NCBI GenBank assembly: GCA_018417955.1
Contig: JACTVC010000033.1
Location: 1 to 64,000 of the forward strand
Source: Laccaria trichodermophora
Lineage: Eukaryota > Basidiomycota > Agaricomycetes > Agaricales > Hydnangiaceae
Length of the DNA stretch: 64,000 nt
Direction: 5' to 3'
The notes under the pieces are model-generated. The model was not told the origin of the DNA and ran no database searches. It saw only the letters and a program-made list of their open reading frames with translations. The translations under genes and the position numbers were made by a program. Below, in pieces: positions 1 to 10,505 of this stretch (positions are counted from its first letter, which is position 1; each line of letters begins with the position of its first letter).

Positions 1-897
1 ATAGGTCACCTTCTGCTTCAGAGCCTCAGAGCCACGTTCAGTGAGGTCCCGGAGGGGGAAACGGAAGGTTAAGTGACCAGTATTGAATGAGCTGCGTGAC
101 AATGGGTTTCATCGCGAGGTTCGCATTCTCTCATTGTTTCTCACCTCTGTCTCTCATCTGATCTATTTCTGGATCTGATTAGTTTGTCGAATGCGACTTG
201 TAGGTGTTTCTTGATGACATTCCATACTCGTTTTTTTATGTCTAACATCAATGAAGATGCTTCGCCTGGTTCCATTGCGGCTGCATCGGTATCACTCCAA
301 CGGACAGAAGGCGCGATCTTATGGAAATTTTCTTTTGTTGGTCCGTCCTCGTTCTTTCTATATTTGAGTCCTTATATTTATGGAATCTTGATTTGTTAGT
401 TTTCGTTAGTCTCGTTCAAGGTGACGCGCTATGGTCTTTGATTGTTTGTGGTTGCAGAGAAACCCGCCGCGTATACAGAAGCGACGTTCTGTGGACGGCG
501 AGATTGCGGCCACCGTGAGGCACCTGCAGATGAATACTTTGTGGCTGGCATTGGCAGGAGGAAAATAATTATGTGGACATGGTCCGCTACCAAAGTGGCT
601 GGTCAAGTGGGACAGGTAAGTATTTTTTGTATAATTGTCCGCGTTGCAGGCTGATGCCACCTCACAGCTACCTGATAAATCAGTGTATTTGTGAATACTA
701 TGAGAACGCAATGCCCGACCCGCATAAATTGATCGAAGAATTCGAAGAGGATGCAGCGAAGGAGGGGGTTGATCTTGACGCAGACCCCTACTAGAGAGTG
801 TTGTTGCAAGAACTTGTGATTGAGGAGGATTGGTCACATCAAGTTTTGTCATTATGAACTCTCCGTAAATTTGAAGCATATTTGTAAGGCGTAACGT
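1..897 (+). pseudogene. 3' remnant of PHD-like/chromodomain gene (copy A), cut by window start
   Basis: This stretch aligns by eye with the 3' end of the complete gene at 31372-35682 (its part from about 34830 to 35770), including exons, introns and 3' UTR. The basic GKRKVK segment, the WFH-type zinc-ligand exon (around 250-300) and the chromodomain exons (around 465-600 and 680-795) can all be traced. It is broken: the final Cys-x2-Cys pair of the PHD-like module has been replaced (around 320-350), and a TAG at about 791 interrupts the tail where the intact copy reads on. The donor of the last intron is a normal GTAAGT here. The 5' part lies outside the window, so how much more of the gene exists is unknown. 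It ends only about 85 bp before the SWP1 start. Confidence 0.75.
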
Positions 898-983
898 AGG
901 TTATCTTTGCATGTTGAATTACGTAAGAACACGTCAACGGTCGACGCTCCATCTTGGCTTCGAGTCCATTACGCCGGTCAATA

Positions 984-1963
984 ATGTTCTCTTTACTCCA
1001 TCTCTCGCTGCTTGCAGTGGCAGCACAGGCGTCATTGCTATCCCTGCATTCCCCTCGGCTTACAGTCTCCGACTCAACTGGCAATCAACTGCGTTCAGAG
1101 ACGTGCGTCTTACTTACCACACTTGACACTCTCAACAACATACACCTAGAATCTCGCTAGCTCAAGACTCGCAAATCCCCGTTGAATTGGCTGCAAAAGA
1201 TATTTTGAAACTCACTTTCCAAGTTGTCGAGAAGGATAGCGAAAAAGGCGTCCAGCCGCACCAAACCTTCCTTCGCTTCTACGATGAAAAATCCGGCGAA
1301 GAGGGCATCCAACCTATACGTGTCACCCCTGGAGGAAAGGCTAAATTCGAACTTGTAGATATTTCCCTCACTCCAACCTCACTGAACTAATCACCTCTTC
1401 ACAGAACATGTCCAAGCCCCCACTCTCCCTACCCCCAACCACCGACGCGCCTCTAAAAGTGACGCTTCTCATCGGATCCTCGCTCTACTCGCCTCTCTCT
1501 ATCGACCTTTTCGATCTCGTCGTACCACGCTCAGCACCAGCACCCATCCACCCCGACGAAGCGTCCTTTCATCCTCTACCAGAAATAAAACACACTTTCC
1601 GCCCAGACCAAAAACTTCCTCCCCGGCCCATCTCCGCAATCTTCGCTGTGCTTGTACTCTCCCCATGGGTCGTGCTACTGAGCCTGGTTCGCTACACAAT
1701 TCATTTATTCTCCTCTTCGTACACTAATCATATATCCACAGTGGACCCAAGTAGTACCCGTCCAAACGCGTCTACTCTCGCCCAACGTCCTCCCCTTCAT
1801 TCTGTCCCTCGGCGCGTTTGAAGCGCTTCTTTTCTGGTACTGGGTCGACCTCAAACTGGGGCAAGTGTTGCTCTACGGCGCCATCCTCTCCATCCCTACT
1901 TTCTTTGCGGGAAAACACGCCTTGTCGAACATCGCGAGCAAGAGGCTTGGTATTCGAAATTAA
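984..1963 (+). CDS. SWP1: Oligosaccharyltransferase delta subunit (ribophorin II/Swp1)
   Basis: Predicted subunit of the ER oligosaccharyltransferase complex, which transfers the lipid-linked glycan to Asn residues of nascent proteins. Four exons join cleanly in frame: 984-1102, 1150-1354, 1405-1686 and 1742-1963, giving 275 residues. The N-terminus is a signal peptide (MFSLLHLSLLAVAAQA). A beta-rich lumenal part contains QPHQTFLRFYDEKSGEEGIQ, the hallmark of the ribophorin II C-terminal domain. Three hydrophobic segments follow (around ISAIFAVLVLSPWVVLLSL, VLPFILSLGAFEALLFWYW and the last 40 residues), as in the family. The length matches fungal Swp1, which lacks the long N-terminal half of animal ribophorin II. 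I chose the ATG at 984 because it begins the signal peptide; the upstream open frame has no ATG of its own that fits better. Confidence 0.93.
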
Positions 1964-2251
1964 ACAACAGTAATATACCATCTGTAAAACGATGACCTCC
2001 TGCCATCTAGACCATTTGGAGGGTATCGCAAATGAATATGGATTCACGGCTAAAACGAGCCATACTATCAAAATACGATGGCTTTCTGAGTGATCTGGGA
2101 TTCTGATATCCTCAAGTCGATCGAACTTTTTTAAATGCAGAGTGGTCAAGGAGAGTTTATTAAATATGCCGTGGAATAAGCGAGTGTATGGTATCTAAGC
2201 GAGTGGCTTGCTGCGATTCAGCGTCCTGTTTTCCTCCATTGCTCAAACAGG
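1964..2251. other. Convergent 3' intergenic region
   Basis: AT-rich spacer between SWP1 (+) and the GH47 gene (-), presumably both 3' UTRs. No gene seen. Confidence 0.6.
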
Positions 2252-4847
2252 TCAAAGGCTAGCACTAGTGAAGGAACGCCTGTGCTTGGATCTGCGGCTC
2301 CTCCTGTTCGGTCCCCCTGTTTTGACGGCACTCTCCACCCCGCCAACCGCATTAGCAACAACGTTGCCCATGTTAGGGATGGGGCTGACAGCGGGAATGC
2401 TTCCCGTAGTGGTTTCAAACGGTGTGTTGGACTTGCGCAACTTGCCAGTTCCATAGGTGGCATCTGCTGTGCCAGAGGGGACTTTGAGAGGGTGGGCTTC
2501 GGTGCTGAAGACATCTGTTGAGAAAAGTGGAGGTGAGTTACTTGTGGATGGAGTTCAATCCACCTACATTCGTCAAGACTGTATCGTGACGGGTCGTCGA
2601 AGGTCAGGTACCTGTAGTATCGACCCATTTAATCTCGACATCATCAATAAATGAAGACTGTTGAACATACAGATATTTCAAGACCTCCGCAAACCAAAAG
2701 CTCTCTGTATCATCGATCCTCGATGACTCCTTGTTATTGACATCATCAATACCAGCATAACCACCGGCAGTACCGTCAGCATTCTTAATACTGAGGTACT
2801 CCTGGAAAGACTTGATAGCTGAGGCGGCACGATCCAAGTACTTGTCATCTCCAGTGACACGCCAAGCATAGAAATTGGATTCGAGAACCTCAGGTCGAAG
2901 AACGTAGTCTGCAGCCGTGATGTAGAAGCCGTTCTGTTCATAGAAAGCAGTTTGTTCTGCACTTTGAGGGGAACCACCAGTATAACCCCCATCTTTGGAA
3001 ACGAACGCAAAGACTTCTGGGCCAATTTGGGTTCTGCAAGATATCTTCTTTCAGCCTATTGAAACTGCATTGAAGCCCAAAAACTCACGCTGTACGGGCG
3101 TACGTATTCCAGCAGGCGTCTGTAAGCTCCAGACCGATGTCGACTATGGTGGCATTATTCAGCAGCTGACCACCTGTACAACAAGGTAAGAACTGATGAG
3201 AAAAATGAATTTACAGAGAGTCGCGAACCAAGTAACCAGTTTCCACCGTGGAAGCACGCCAAATGAGAACTGACGTGCCGGATTTTCGACCCATCGTAAT
3301 CAGCGAGGTATACGTGGTCACCAACAGTAGAAGTCTGGGAGAGAATTAACGACCAGTCATCCCAGTCAATACACATGATTCCACCTTTCGCAGAACCTTA
3401 ATCGAAGAATCGACGGCCGTTCTCCAAGAGTCGGCAAAGTCGGAGCTAACTGAGCTATCCATGCGGGCATACTTGATAAGATATTCAAAGTAGCTGTCAG
3501 AGCCTCCGCCCCAGGTCTATGCAATGGCAATGGGTGAGTGCTTTGTAGAACGACGGCGCCAACGCACGATGTATTTCCCGACGGATAGGCCAGTGGAAGG
3601 ATCGATGCCTTGCGCAGGGAGACCAGGGAATTGCACACCCTCGCAGAAGCATCAGCCTGAAGAAGCTCGTCGGTAATAGAGAAAGAGCTTCACCAAATTG
3701 GCTATATGAAGTGCCGCGTTCTCCGCGAGGGCCTTATATGTCGTGTTTCCAGTATACTGGGTCAGCTTTGCCCACTCCAAAGTCAACTATTTTCAAGGAC
3801 GTTAGTATGACCGGACTTCTAACTTTCACTCAAGACTCACTGTTCCAGCCTCAGCAATGTTCGACTTGAATTCATAGTCAACTTCGGTGTAGATCAATCA
3901 TCAATGAATATAGTTCACCGTGGCCGTGCTGGGAGTATTTGTACTGAAGTCGATGTGACCATAGGGGATGCTATTTTTCTGCCAGTTGTCATTTGAGATG
4001 AGTAGTATTAGAGTCAAAGCATAGGCAACGCACGCCGACCCAAGCATGCGCCATTTTATCGGCGACTTCTTTGGCCTTGTCTAACAGCTGCTGATATTGA
4101 TTGCCGCTCAATTCATATGCACTGAGCAGGCCACCAAGGTAACGGATCGTTGTTTCAAAGATGCTGGTAACTATAGTGAGTCAAAAATGTGCAGATATGT
4201 ACAACATGCCGCATATACCTGACGGTGTCCGACGTCTGTGATTTGTTGAAATCAATGTTGGATGCGAATTTGACAGCATCAGCGAAGAGGTCCTGTTGCG
4301 TAAGTGGGTATAGAATGAAATGGTATCTTGACAATGGGCGCATACATCCAGGTCCATGATTTTCTGTACAGGGTCATTAGAAGGGGCGAGGGTGTGGACG
4401 GGGGGAAGAGGACTGACCATTGTGGACATCGCATCAATGATAGTCGCGCCTGCATCCTTCAAAGTCAAAAGAGGTGATTCTTACTCAGAATACTACACAC
4501 CCCAGCCATTCCGTCCGTCACTAGAAGCTATTGAGAAACAGCATAAGCGGTGAACTTCAAGGTAGAGGCCAGGCAGGACGCACTCTGGCTCACAGGGGAG
4601 ACATCGTCATGGCCATACGTGAACTTCCTGCAAGTTTGTCAACTCTCCAATTTTTTACCAGGGAAGAAAAGACAGACTTGTAAGCGTTATAGCTGTCAAG
4701 AAAAATTTGCTTGACCTCCCCTTGGTGTGAACCGTAGGCAGGGGGAACAGCAAGACCCTGTTTCTGGACTAGCCCACCAATTGTAGCGGAAGGTAAAGAG
4801 AGGAACGCTCCGAGAGCAAAAAGGAGTGTGGGGGTGGGAAGCATCAT
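2252..4847 (-). CDS. Secreted/ER class I alpha-1,2-mannosidase (GH47)
   Basis: Glycoside hydrolase family 47 enzymes trim alpha-1,2-linked mannose from N-glycans in the ER/Golgi or outside the cell. The ATG at 4847 opens a signal peptide ([20 protein letters not shown]). Family landmarks follow in order on the minus strand: the YGHDD segment, [33 protein letters not shown], the [19 protein letters not shown] region, [44 protein letters not shown], and finally [13 protein letters not shown], whose Thr is the calcium-binding residue of the family. About ten short introns interrupt it; I verified the two nearest the C-terminus by frame and did not resolve every 5' junction. A tail of about 60 residues follows the TEAHP motif and is not part of the catalytic fold. 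The key motifs look intact, so I treat it as functional. Confidence 0.85.
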
Positions 4848-7080
4848 GACCAGAGGAAGGAAAGAAACGAAGACGAACCATTTCTTTACTCGCCAGATTA
4901 TAACTGGGTTAAAATCGTCAAAGCGAACAAGTTCCGAACAAACAAGCTTGACTTCGTCAACGATCGGTGATCGGGTCAGAGATCTTCGATCACAATTTGA
5001 AAAAAAAAATCGAACAGAAGAGGAATGACGTAAGGTCGGGGTAAGGTCTGGCATGGCAGTGACATTTGGACAAAACTTGTAGATTCTTGAAGCGTTTATA
5101 TTCCCTGTGGGCCAGATAAGGAGCAACACACCCGAGCAAGATACGCTTTATCAACTCAGTCCTTGTGCGCAAGGAAAAGAAAATCCCTTTGCCGCACCAA
5201 AAACACTTGATTTTGGGCGATCACACTTTCAGAAGGCTTCCTCGCTATCACCCACCCAGTCTAGCCCAGTCTGCTGCAAAAAAAACTCAATCGAGGTCAC
5301 GCGTCCGCAAAATGGTTGGTTCAGGTGATTCCCTCGAAACAGTAACTTGAGCAACGATAACGCCCTCAGTGAGCGCATCGCCTTCAAGAGAACCTTCTGC
5401 CCACCGGATCTCCTAAGTTAAGTCGCCTGGGCCATAACACTCTGTCCATCAGGTTTTTTAGTTTGAAAGTTGTTTGAATTAACCCAGTTCGACATCAAGT
5501 GCGAGAAGCGATGTGGTCTTGGGTCAGTGGCAGTCACAGGGCGAGCTTCAATGTGAAGTAGATCCAGAGAGATATCTCCAATAAGAAATGCCCATTGCCC
5601 ACCGAGTGACACGAAAACTGAAGTGCGAAGTCTCCTTCCATTTCATCAATCCTTGAGAGCTAGCACCGATATATTGGATGTCATCATGCACGTAGGAGCC
5701 GTGAATAAATAGACATAGCCTGCACTTCAAGAAATTAGTAATTTACAGATATTGGTTGATCCTGTTACGATGAAGCCATGGTAGACCACGGGTGACGTTA
5801 CGTCTAAGAGGCTATTGTATTGGCGACAGTGACGACCTCCACATTTGCAGAGCTGGTCAACTGCCCATCTTTCAAACCAAGCCTAGTAGGGTATCCGTGA
5901 GCAGCAGACCAGGGCCTCGTCGTAGTAAACGCAATACCTTAAGAAACAAGCGATAGTCGGCGAGATAGAAGTCAGCGGCCAAGACAAGAAGAAAAGAGGC
6001 CCGGCTCAGGCAAGTTCTGGAAGAGCAGATATTTGTCAGTGATTGGCAACTCCTTTCTCTCGGATTCTCTCCTTGGCAAACGACGACCATAATTGTGGCA
6101 TTTTTGTTCGCCTTTCTCATCAAACTTCTTTTCGGGGCTTTATTTATAACCTCTTTTTTTTCATTTGGGATCTGATTTTCTCCTCCGTTTCGCTGCAGAC
6201 GTCTAAGTGTACCGACGTTGACACCTTTTTGCGCAATGTTGGTGAACAGGCCGTGAGCAGTGGCACAATATTCCTCTATGTAACACAGAGTTTTCCCGTC
6301 GCCTGAAGATCTCATAATTCGCGGCGCATGATATACACCAGGTATACCGACGGCCATTGGTCCTCAACCTTCCTCAACATCTACAGAAAGGCACCTGACA
6401 TATGCTTTTGTTTTACTCCGTGGCAATTAACGAATACAAGAATTTTCGACAATCCCTTAGGGATCGACTTCATTTCTGAAGATACCTCCCATCCTGTCCA
6501 CTTGCAGCTCTTCCCATTTTCCAGAGTGTAGACTTATGCTAAACGCCGCCGTCACTCTTCCAACTTTATTGTCTCGGAGCATCATCTTCGTCGCGTCTCG
6601 TTCACGTCAAGAAACGGCTTGCTAACAATCACGACATAGAAATCCCAGTCCAACCATGGCTACGTACTCGATTGAGTACGTCTTGTGGGCGATTGAATGA
6701 TTTTCGTAACTTATACAAGTGCTAGATCAACGACTTCAAACATACCTGACTCCCACACGGGATAACGAATCAAGAAAACAGTGTTCTTTTGTTTTCTTGA
6801 CATGTCCTTATCCCGTTCAATGACCGATCTTGGACATCCCGTGTTCCTACTAACGGTCCATATTCAGACAAGAGGCAAGGCACATCACACTGTCAAATCG
6901 AGCACCCGCCACTCCGGTTATTGTCTTCAGTCGCTTCACTTCCCTTCTGTGGCAGCGACAATTACTCGTGCGCCAGATCATCCGGTCACCCTTCGTATTT
7001 TCTTATCTGCCAATTTCTAAACAATAGACCTATGAATGTCAGCATAGTGTAAGCGTTCACCGCTTTCTCGTGACCTTGTC
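4848..7080. other. Gene-poor region; no supported gene
   Basis: About 2.2 kb between the mannosidase promoter and the pheromone gene. The longest open frame (5872-6357, minus, 161 codons from an ATG) is not continued by convincing splice joins and resembles no family I know. Other short frames at 5418-5730 (minus) look like possible decayed exons. A TA-rich, stop-rich composition argues against a compact gene. Confidence 0.5.
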
Positions 7081-7087
7081 TATAAAA
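7081..7087 (+). promoter_or_regulatory. Probable TATA box of pheromone gene
   Basis: TATAAAA lies about 100 bp upstream of the pheromone ATG at 7183, a usual distance for a highly expressed small fungal gene. Position and sequence are seen; function is inferred. Confidence 0.5.
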
Positions 7088-7182
7088 CCACAAAGATTTC
7101 GCGACATACCTTAGGCTCATTGCAACCGCAGCTCTTTTTTTGCAACTCAACCTTTACTTCCCGTTCATCCTCCCCAATTATT

Positions 7183-7317
7183 ATGGACGCCTTCACATTC
7201 TACATTACCTCCGGCGTTGACGCGATCCCCATCAACGAGAAGACTGAGGTTGAGTCGGCTCCTACCGACGAGGATGACGGTGGCAGTGGAAATAACGCCT
7301 ACTGCGTTATTGCTTGA
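7183..7317 (+). CDS. CaaX lipopeptide pheromone precursor (fungal mating pheromone type)
   Basis: A single open frame of 44 codons, MDAFTFYITSGVDAI... ending in AYCVIA-stop. The C-terminal Cys-Val-Ile-Ala is a classic CaaX farnesylation box of basidiomycete pheromone precursors, and length, the acidic middle (PTDEDDGG) and the short polar tail before the Cys fit the family. By family knowledge the precursor is farnesylated on Cys41, the last three residues are removed, the C-terminus is methylated, and the N-terminus is cut at a charged pair, probably within the ESAPTDEDD stretch, leaving a peptide of roughly 10-14 residues that binds a Ste3-type receptor. No receptor gene is visible in the window. 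It could be a mating-type B pheromone or one of the additional non-mating pheromone genes that agarics carry. Confidence 0.85.
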   Translation: MDAFTFYITSGVDAIPINEKTEVESAPTDEDDGGSGNNAYCVIA

Positions 7318-7766
7318 TCCCACACTCTAATCAGCACACGATTCTCTGTGAGTTCAACATTTTTATTATCTCAGTGTGACCACCTACTTAATCACCTTTC
7401 CCTTGTCCGTAGGTCATTTTCAACACAACACCACGATCAGCATGACCATATCATTATTTCATTTTCATCATGACCGGGAGGGAGGAATTTGAGCCGCTAG
7501 ACGGCCAGTTGCATAATCTAGCCTTTCGACTTTGTAAAAAACTAGTTGTTGTATTGGGCTAGGGCGGAGGGATAATTGACGACTTGAAGATCTTCTTGCC
7601 ACTGCTCCGAAAAAATTCAGGCGCAGTTTAAGACGATAATATCTACACAAATAACAAGCATTCGAAGCGAAAACACAGCCGGCCAGAAGGGTATAAGATG
7701 TATCATACTGTAGCATGAATAATTTGGAAAATTCTATATCACAAGTGAAGTTAGAAGGGTTAGTAG
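7318..7766. other. Pheromone 3' region; right part shared with F-box 3' flank
   Basis: 7318 to about 7625 has no gene and holds the probable 3' UTR of the pheromone transcript. From about 7626 the sequence closely matches the F-box 3' flank at about 10350-10505 (shared words such as acaagcattcgaagcgaaaa), so it belongs to the duplicated block. Confidence 0.6.
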
Positions 7767-8150
7767 TTACACTTTTACCCCATGAGGCTGATCGCAGAAG
7801 AAATCTTCGTCCCGTATATATTCTCGATCTTATGCCTGCGGGAAAGCAAACTGTCAGCACAAGCAAAAGTAGCGAGGCACACAGCACCTACTTGGCTTTC
7901 AGGTGAGATCGGACAAACCTCTCTGCCTCGCTTTACGCCAAATGTTCTCATTCGATTTCTCTTAAAGTGTGCTGCACAAGAACTTGCAATTACGGGCAAC
8001 CGAAAGTATGTCTCCTTAGGGGTGTTGAGGTCGCTGGATCTCTGACAGAACTTCGAGCGGGAGGTGGACAAAGCCATTGGGTGACGCGGATGAGATAGCG
8101 CGTGGTGTGGGCGATTCAACGCGAAATCTCTGTCATGCTTAGTAAACCAG
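7767..8150 (-). pseudogene. Internally deleted F-box gene copy
   Basis: This is a remnant of the F-box gene at 10506-13185. Its left part (7767 to about 7912) matches the last exon and last intron of that gene, and its right part (about 7915-8150) matches the first exon around the F-box itself (LPLEVLSEIL region). The roughly 2.3 kb in between is missing, so the join fuses the C-terminal end to the F-box. Substitutions and indels further disrupt the frame. It retains the same orientation and the same neighbour (a SEC20 5' piece on the other strand), which shows that the whole divergent pair was copied before the deletion. Confidence 0.8.
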
Positions 8151-8164
8151 CTCTGTAGCACTTG

Positions 8165-8464
8165 GTGATGATGAATTGCTTAGTAATGGCTTTGTCGTCG
8201 CAGTACGCCCCGGGCAACACAAAACCTCATATTTCTCTCTGGACAGACGACAAAAATTCATTAATGAGGATAAAATTCCCGCCCTTCGTCAATGCACAGG
8301 CCCTTTGTCACTGCAGCAGAAACTTGCTGAAGGGCTGAAGGATGCGATTGATGCCCACTCAAGGCAGATTGAAGTGAGCTCACTTTCGAGCCTGACAGGA
8401 GGCTGTCATTTTGATGTAGTCTCCATTCAGGACTTGGGTTTTCTTGTAGATGATCAGCAGGGTC
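8165..8464 (+). pseudogene. SEC20 5' fragment
   Basis: Matches the first exon and first intron of the SEC20 gene at 13312. The peptide GPLSLQQKLAEGLKDAIDAH is recognisable. The proper ATG context is lost, and similarity stops just after the start of exon 2 (after cagcaggg at about 8464), so no SNARE or membrane segment can be made. Confidence 0.8.
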
Positions 8465-9380
8465 AGTGGACCGGGGTCGCGAAGCGGCTTGCGGCAACGT
8501 TCCCCTTGGAGGAGTCCTCGTGCGCTGATGGATGCCTACATTTTTTGAAGGGGGCTATTGGGTGCGTGCATTGTGTCTTTTGTTTGAAAGTTATGTTTGA
8601 CGAAGGGAGTAGTGAATGCCCACTGCTCCTTAGAGTCTTCTACAAGGTCGTTCGCAGACAACCGGTTTTCTCTAAAGATGATCGTCTTCAAAAAGCACCA
8701 TCTCCTTCTCAAAAACAGGCTTTGCCGAAAAACATACATTCCTTCTCCAAATGACGCCCACGTTTATCCCTCCCATGTCAGTATGAACCACCACCGTGAC
8801 CAACCAGAATTCATCCACGTTCATTCATGGAGAACGGCTTTTGGACTCTTCGTCGCAAAATACCCCCGATACGACAATCCTCGCCTGGGCTGTCGTTCAT
8901 TCCTCTGACATTGAGCTGAAGGCTTTACTGGCCACCATATCGTTGGATTTGACAGGACTGCAGAAGATCCCTGTGCCCACTGGTACATGCGTTTTCATTT
9001 GATTATTCTGACTTATCGCTCTCTAGGTTTATCACCATTGCGATATCTTAAACAATCACTGTTACCTAGATCTCCGATTACCTACCGTCTTTTGACTCTT
9101 TCCAGCCTTTTTTTCCTTGCACCCCGATAGGAAGTCTTTGGCCTTCGCTTCTATTTCATCTTCATGCTACCAAGCGAATGCTGCTACCCTTGTTGTCTCA
9201 TATTTGACTGTCTGATTCTGTGCACTAACCCTGTGGAGTTGGATGGTGGGTTGGGCTTGGAGAGGACCTGGCGGGGAGTCGTTCCCGACTGAGGGTGATT
9301 GTTCACATTTGCCCACTGTTCAGCTCCTCCGAATAAAGAAGAGGCGTTCATATGTTCTACGTCTGCTTTTGTGCATAACT
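8465..9380. other. No supported gene
   Basis: Several overlapping short frames (for example 8597-8908 and 8796-9002) but no recognisable domain or splice-consistent gene. Confidence 0.5.
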
Positions 9381-9741
9381 TCTGCGTCTCCAACACACTC
9401 TCCTCCTGTTCATTATGTCATGTCGCTGTTGCTTGTACTGCTGTTGCTCCAACGCAGCTTACTGCTGCTGTGTATATGTAGCTTGCTGTTCAAACCTCTC
9501 GCTTCACGGCTACGTTGACCCCTCGGTATACTGGCAATGAATGTCCTTCGTCGGTTCGCGGCAGCTTTCTGCGTCTCCAACACAATCTCCTCCTGTTCGT
9601 TATGTGGCATGTTGCTGTTGTTCCAACGCAGCTTACTGCTGCTGCGTATATGTAGCTTGCTGCTCGACCCTCTCGCCTCACGGCTACGTTGGCCCCTCGG
9701 TATACTGGCAATAATTGTCCTTCGTTGATTCCCGCAGCTTG
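9381..9741 (+). repeat. Two-unit tandem direct repeat, period about 187 bp
   Basis: Unit 1 starts at 9381 and unit 2 at 9568, both with tctgcgtctccaacaca. Both contain the words tccaacgcagcttactgctg, tatgtagcttgctg and tcacggctacgttg, then ccctcggtatactggcaat. The second unit is slightly shorter (to about 9741). It has no clear coding capacity; pyrimidine-rich frames are open by composition. Confidence 0.8.
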
Positions 9742-9832
9742 GACAATATTGTCCCAGACCGTGATAGGAGCAATCGGTGTTCGGATTTATTGATTTATAA
9801 TTGAGTGTCTCTGCGCCGACGTTGTCTCAAGT

Positions 9833-10340
9833 ATGCACACTCACACATTCCGCTGCCTTATTGAAGGCGACAACAAGGTTTTCAAGGTTGAAATCGCCAC
9901 CGACGAGGAGATATCTGACTTGAAAGACAAAGTTCACGAGAAGGGCATTGGACAGCGCCCAATTCTTGCCAAAGACCTAACCCTTTTAAAGGTGATTACC
10001 ACCCCGAGTCTTGTAAACACTCACCTTTCTATGTTCACGTAGGTTGAAATTGACCTTTTGCCACATACTACCGCAGAGTCCTTAAGTCAAGTCGCAATCA
10101 ACCCAGTCGGCACTGAAATCTTAGACTGGATGGAGATTTCGGAAGTCTGGCAGGAACCGCCCGCCCCCCGTGCACTCCACATAATTGCCAAACTCCCACC
10201 CGCTACTGGTGAGCTTGCCCTTTTGTCTTCAATGTTGTTACGGTTTCGAACCCTACATGCTGCGCACCCATGTCCATGCATTCTATGGCTCTATTCCGAT
10301 TGTTGATTGTTGATTTACAGGATCCTTGTTTTTATGCAGT
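9833..10340 (+). pseudogene. Crinkler (CRN) N-terminal domain fragment
   Basis: The ATG at 9833 opens a ubiquitin-like Crinkler header: FRCLIEGDNKVFKVEI, then SDLKDKVHEK, then LTLLK, joined over a 48-nt intron to VEIDLL and finally EISEVWQEPP...LHIIAKLP. This is the pattern of the Crinkler effector N-terminal domain (LxLFLAK/DWL-like region) found in oomycetes, chytrids and agarics. A donor-like GTGAGC follows the header, but no effector domain follows: from about 10350 the sequence is the 3' flank of the duplicated F-box block. I infer that the C-terminal part was lost at the edge of the rearrangement. It might still give a header-only peptide of about 120 residues. Confidence 0.7.
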
Positions 10341-10505
10341 CATGTATAGGCGCAGTTCAAGACGATAATATTTACAGATAACAAGCATTCGAAGCGAAAA
10401 CAGAGTCACTTTGAATCGCCAGAAGGGTATAAGATGGATCATACTGTAGCATGAATGATTTGGCAAATTCTGTATCACAATTTGTGAAGTTAGAAAAGTT
10501 AGTTA

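Noticed and set aside
5872..6357. 161-codon minus-strand frame with ATG
   Set aside because: No recognisable domain, unusual composition and no convincing exon on either side; kept only as a note under the gene-poor region.
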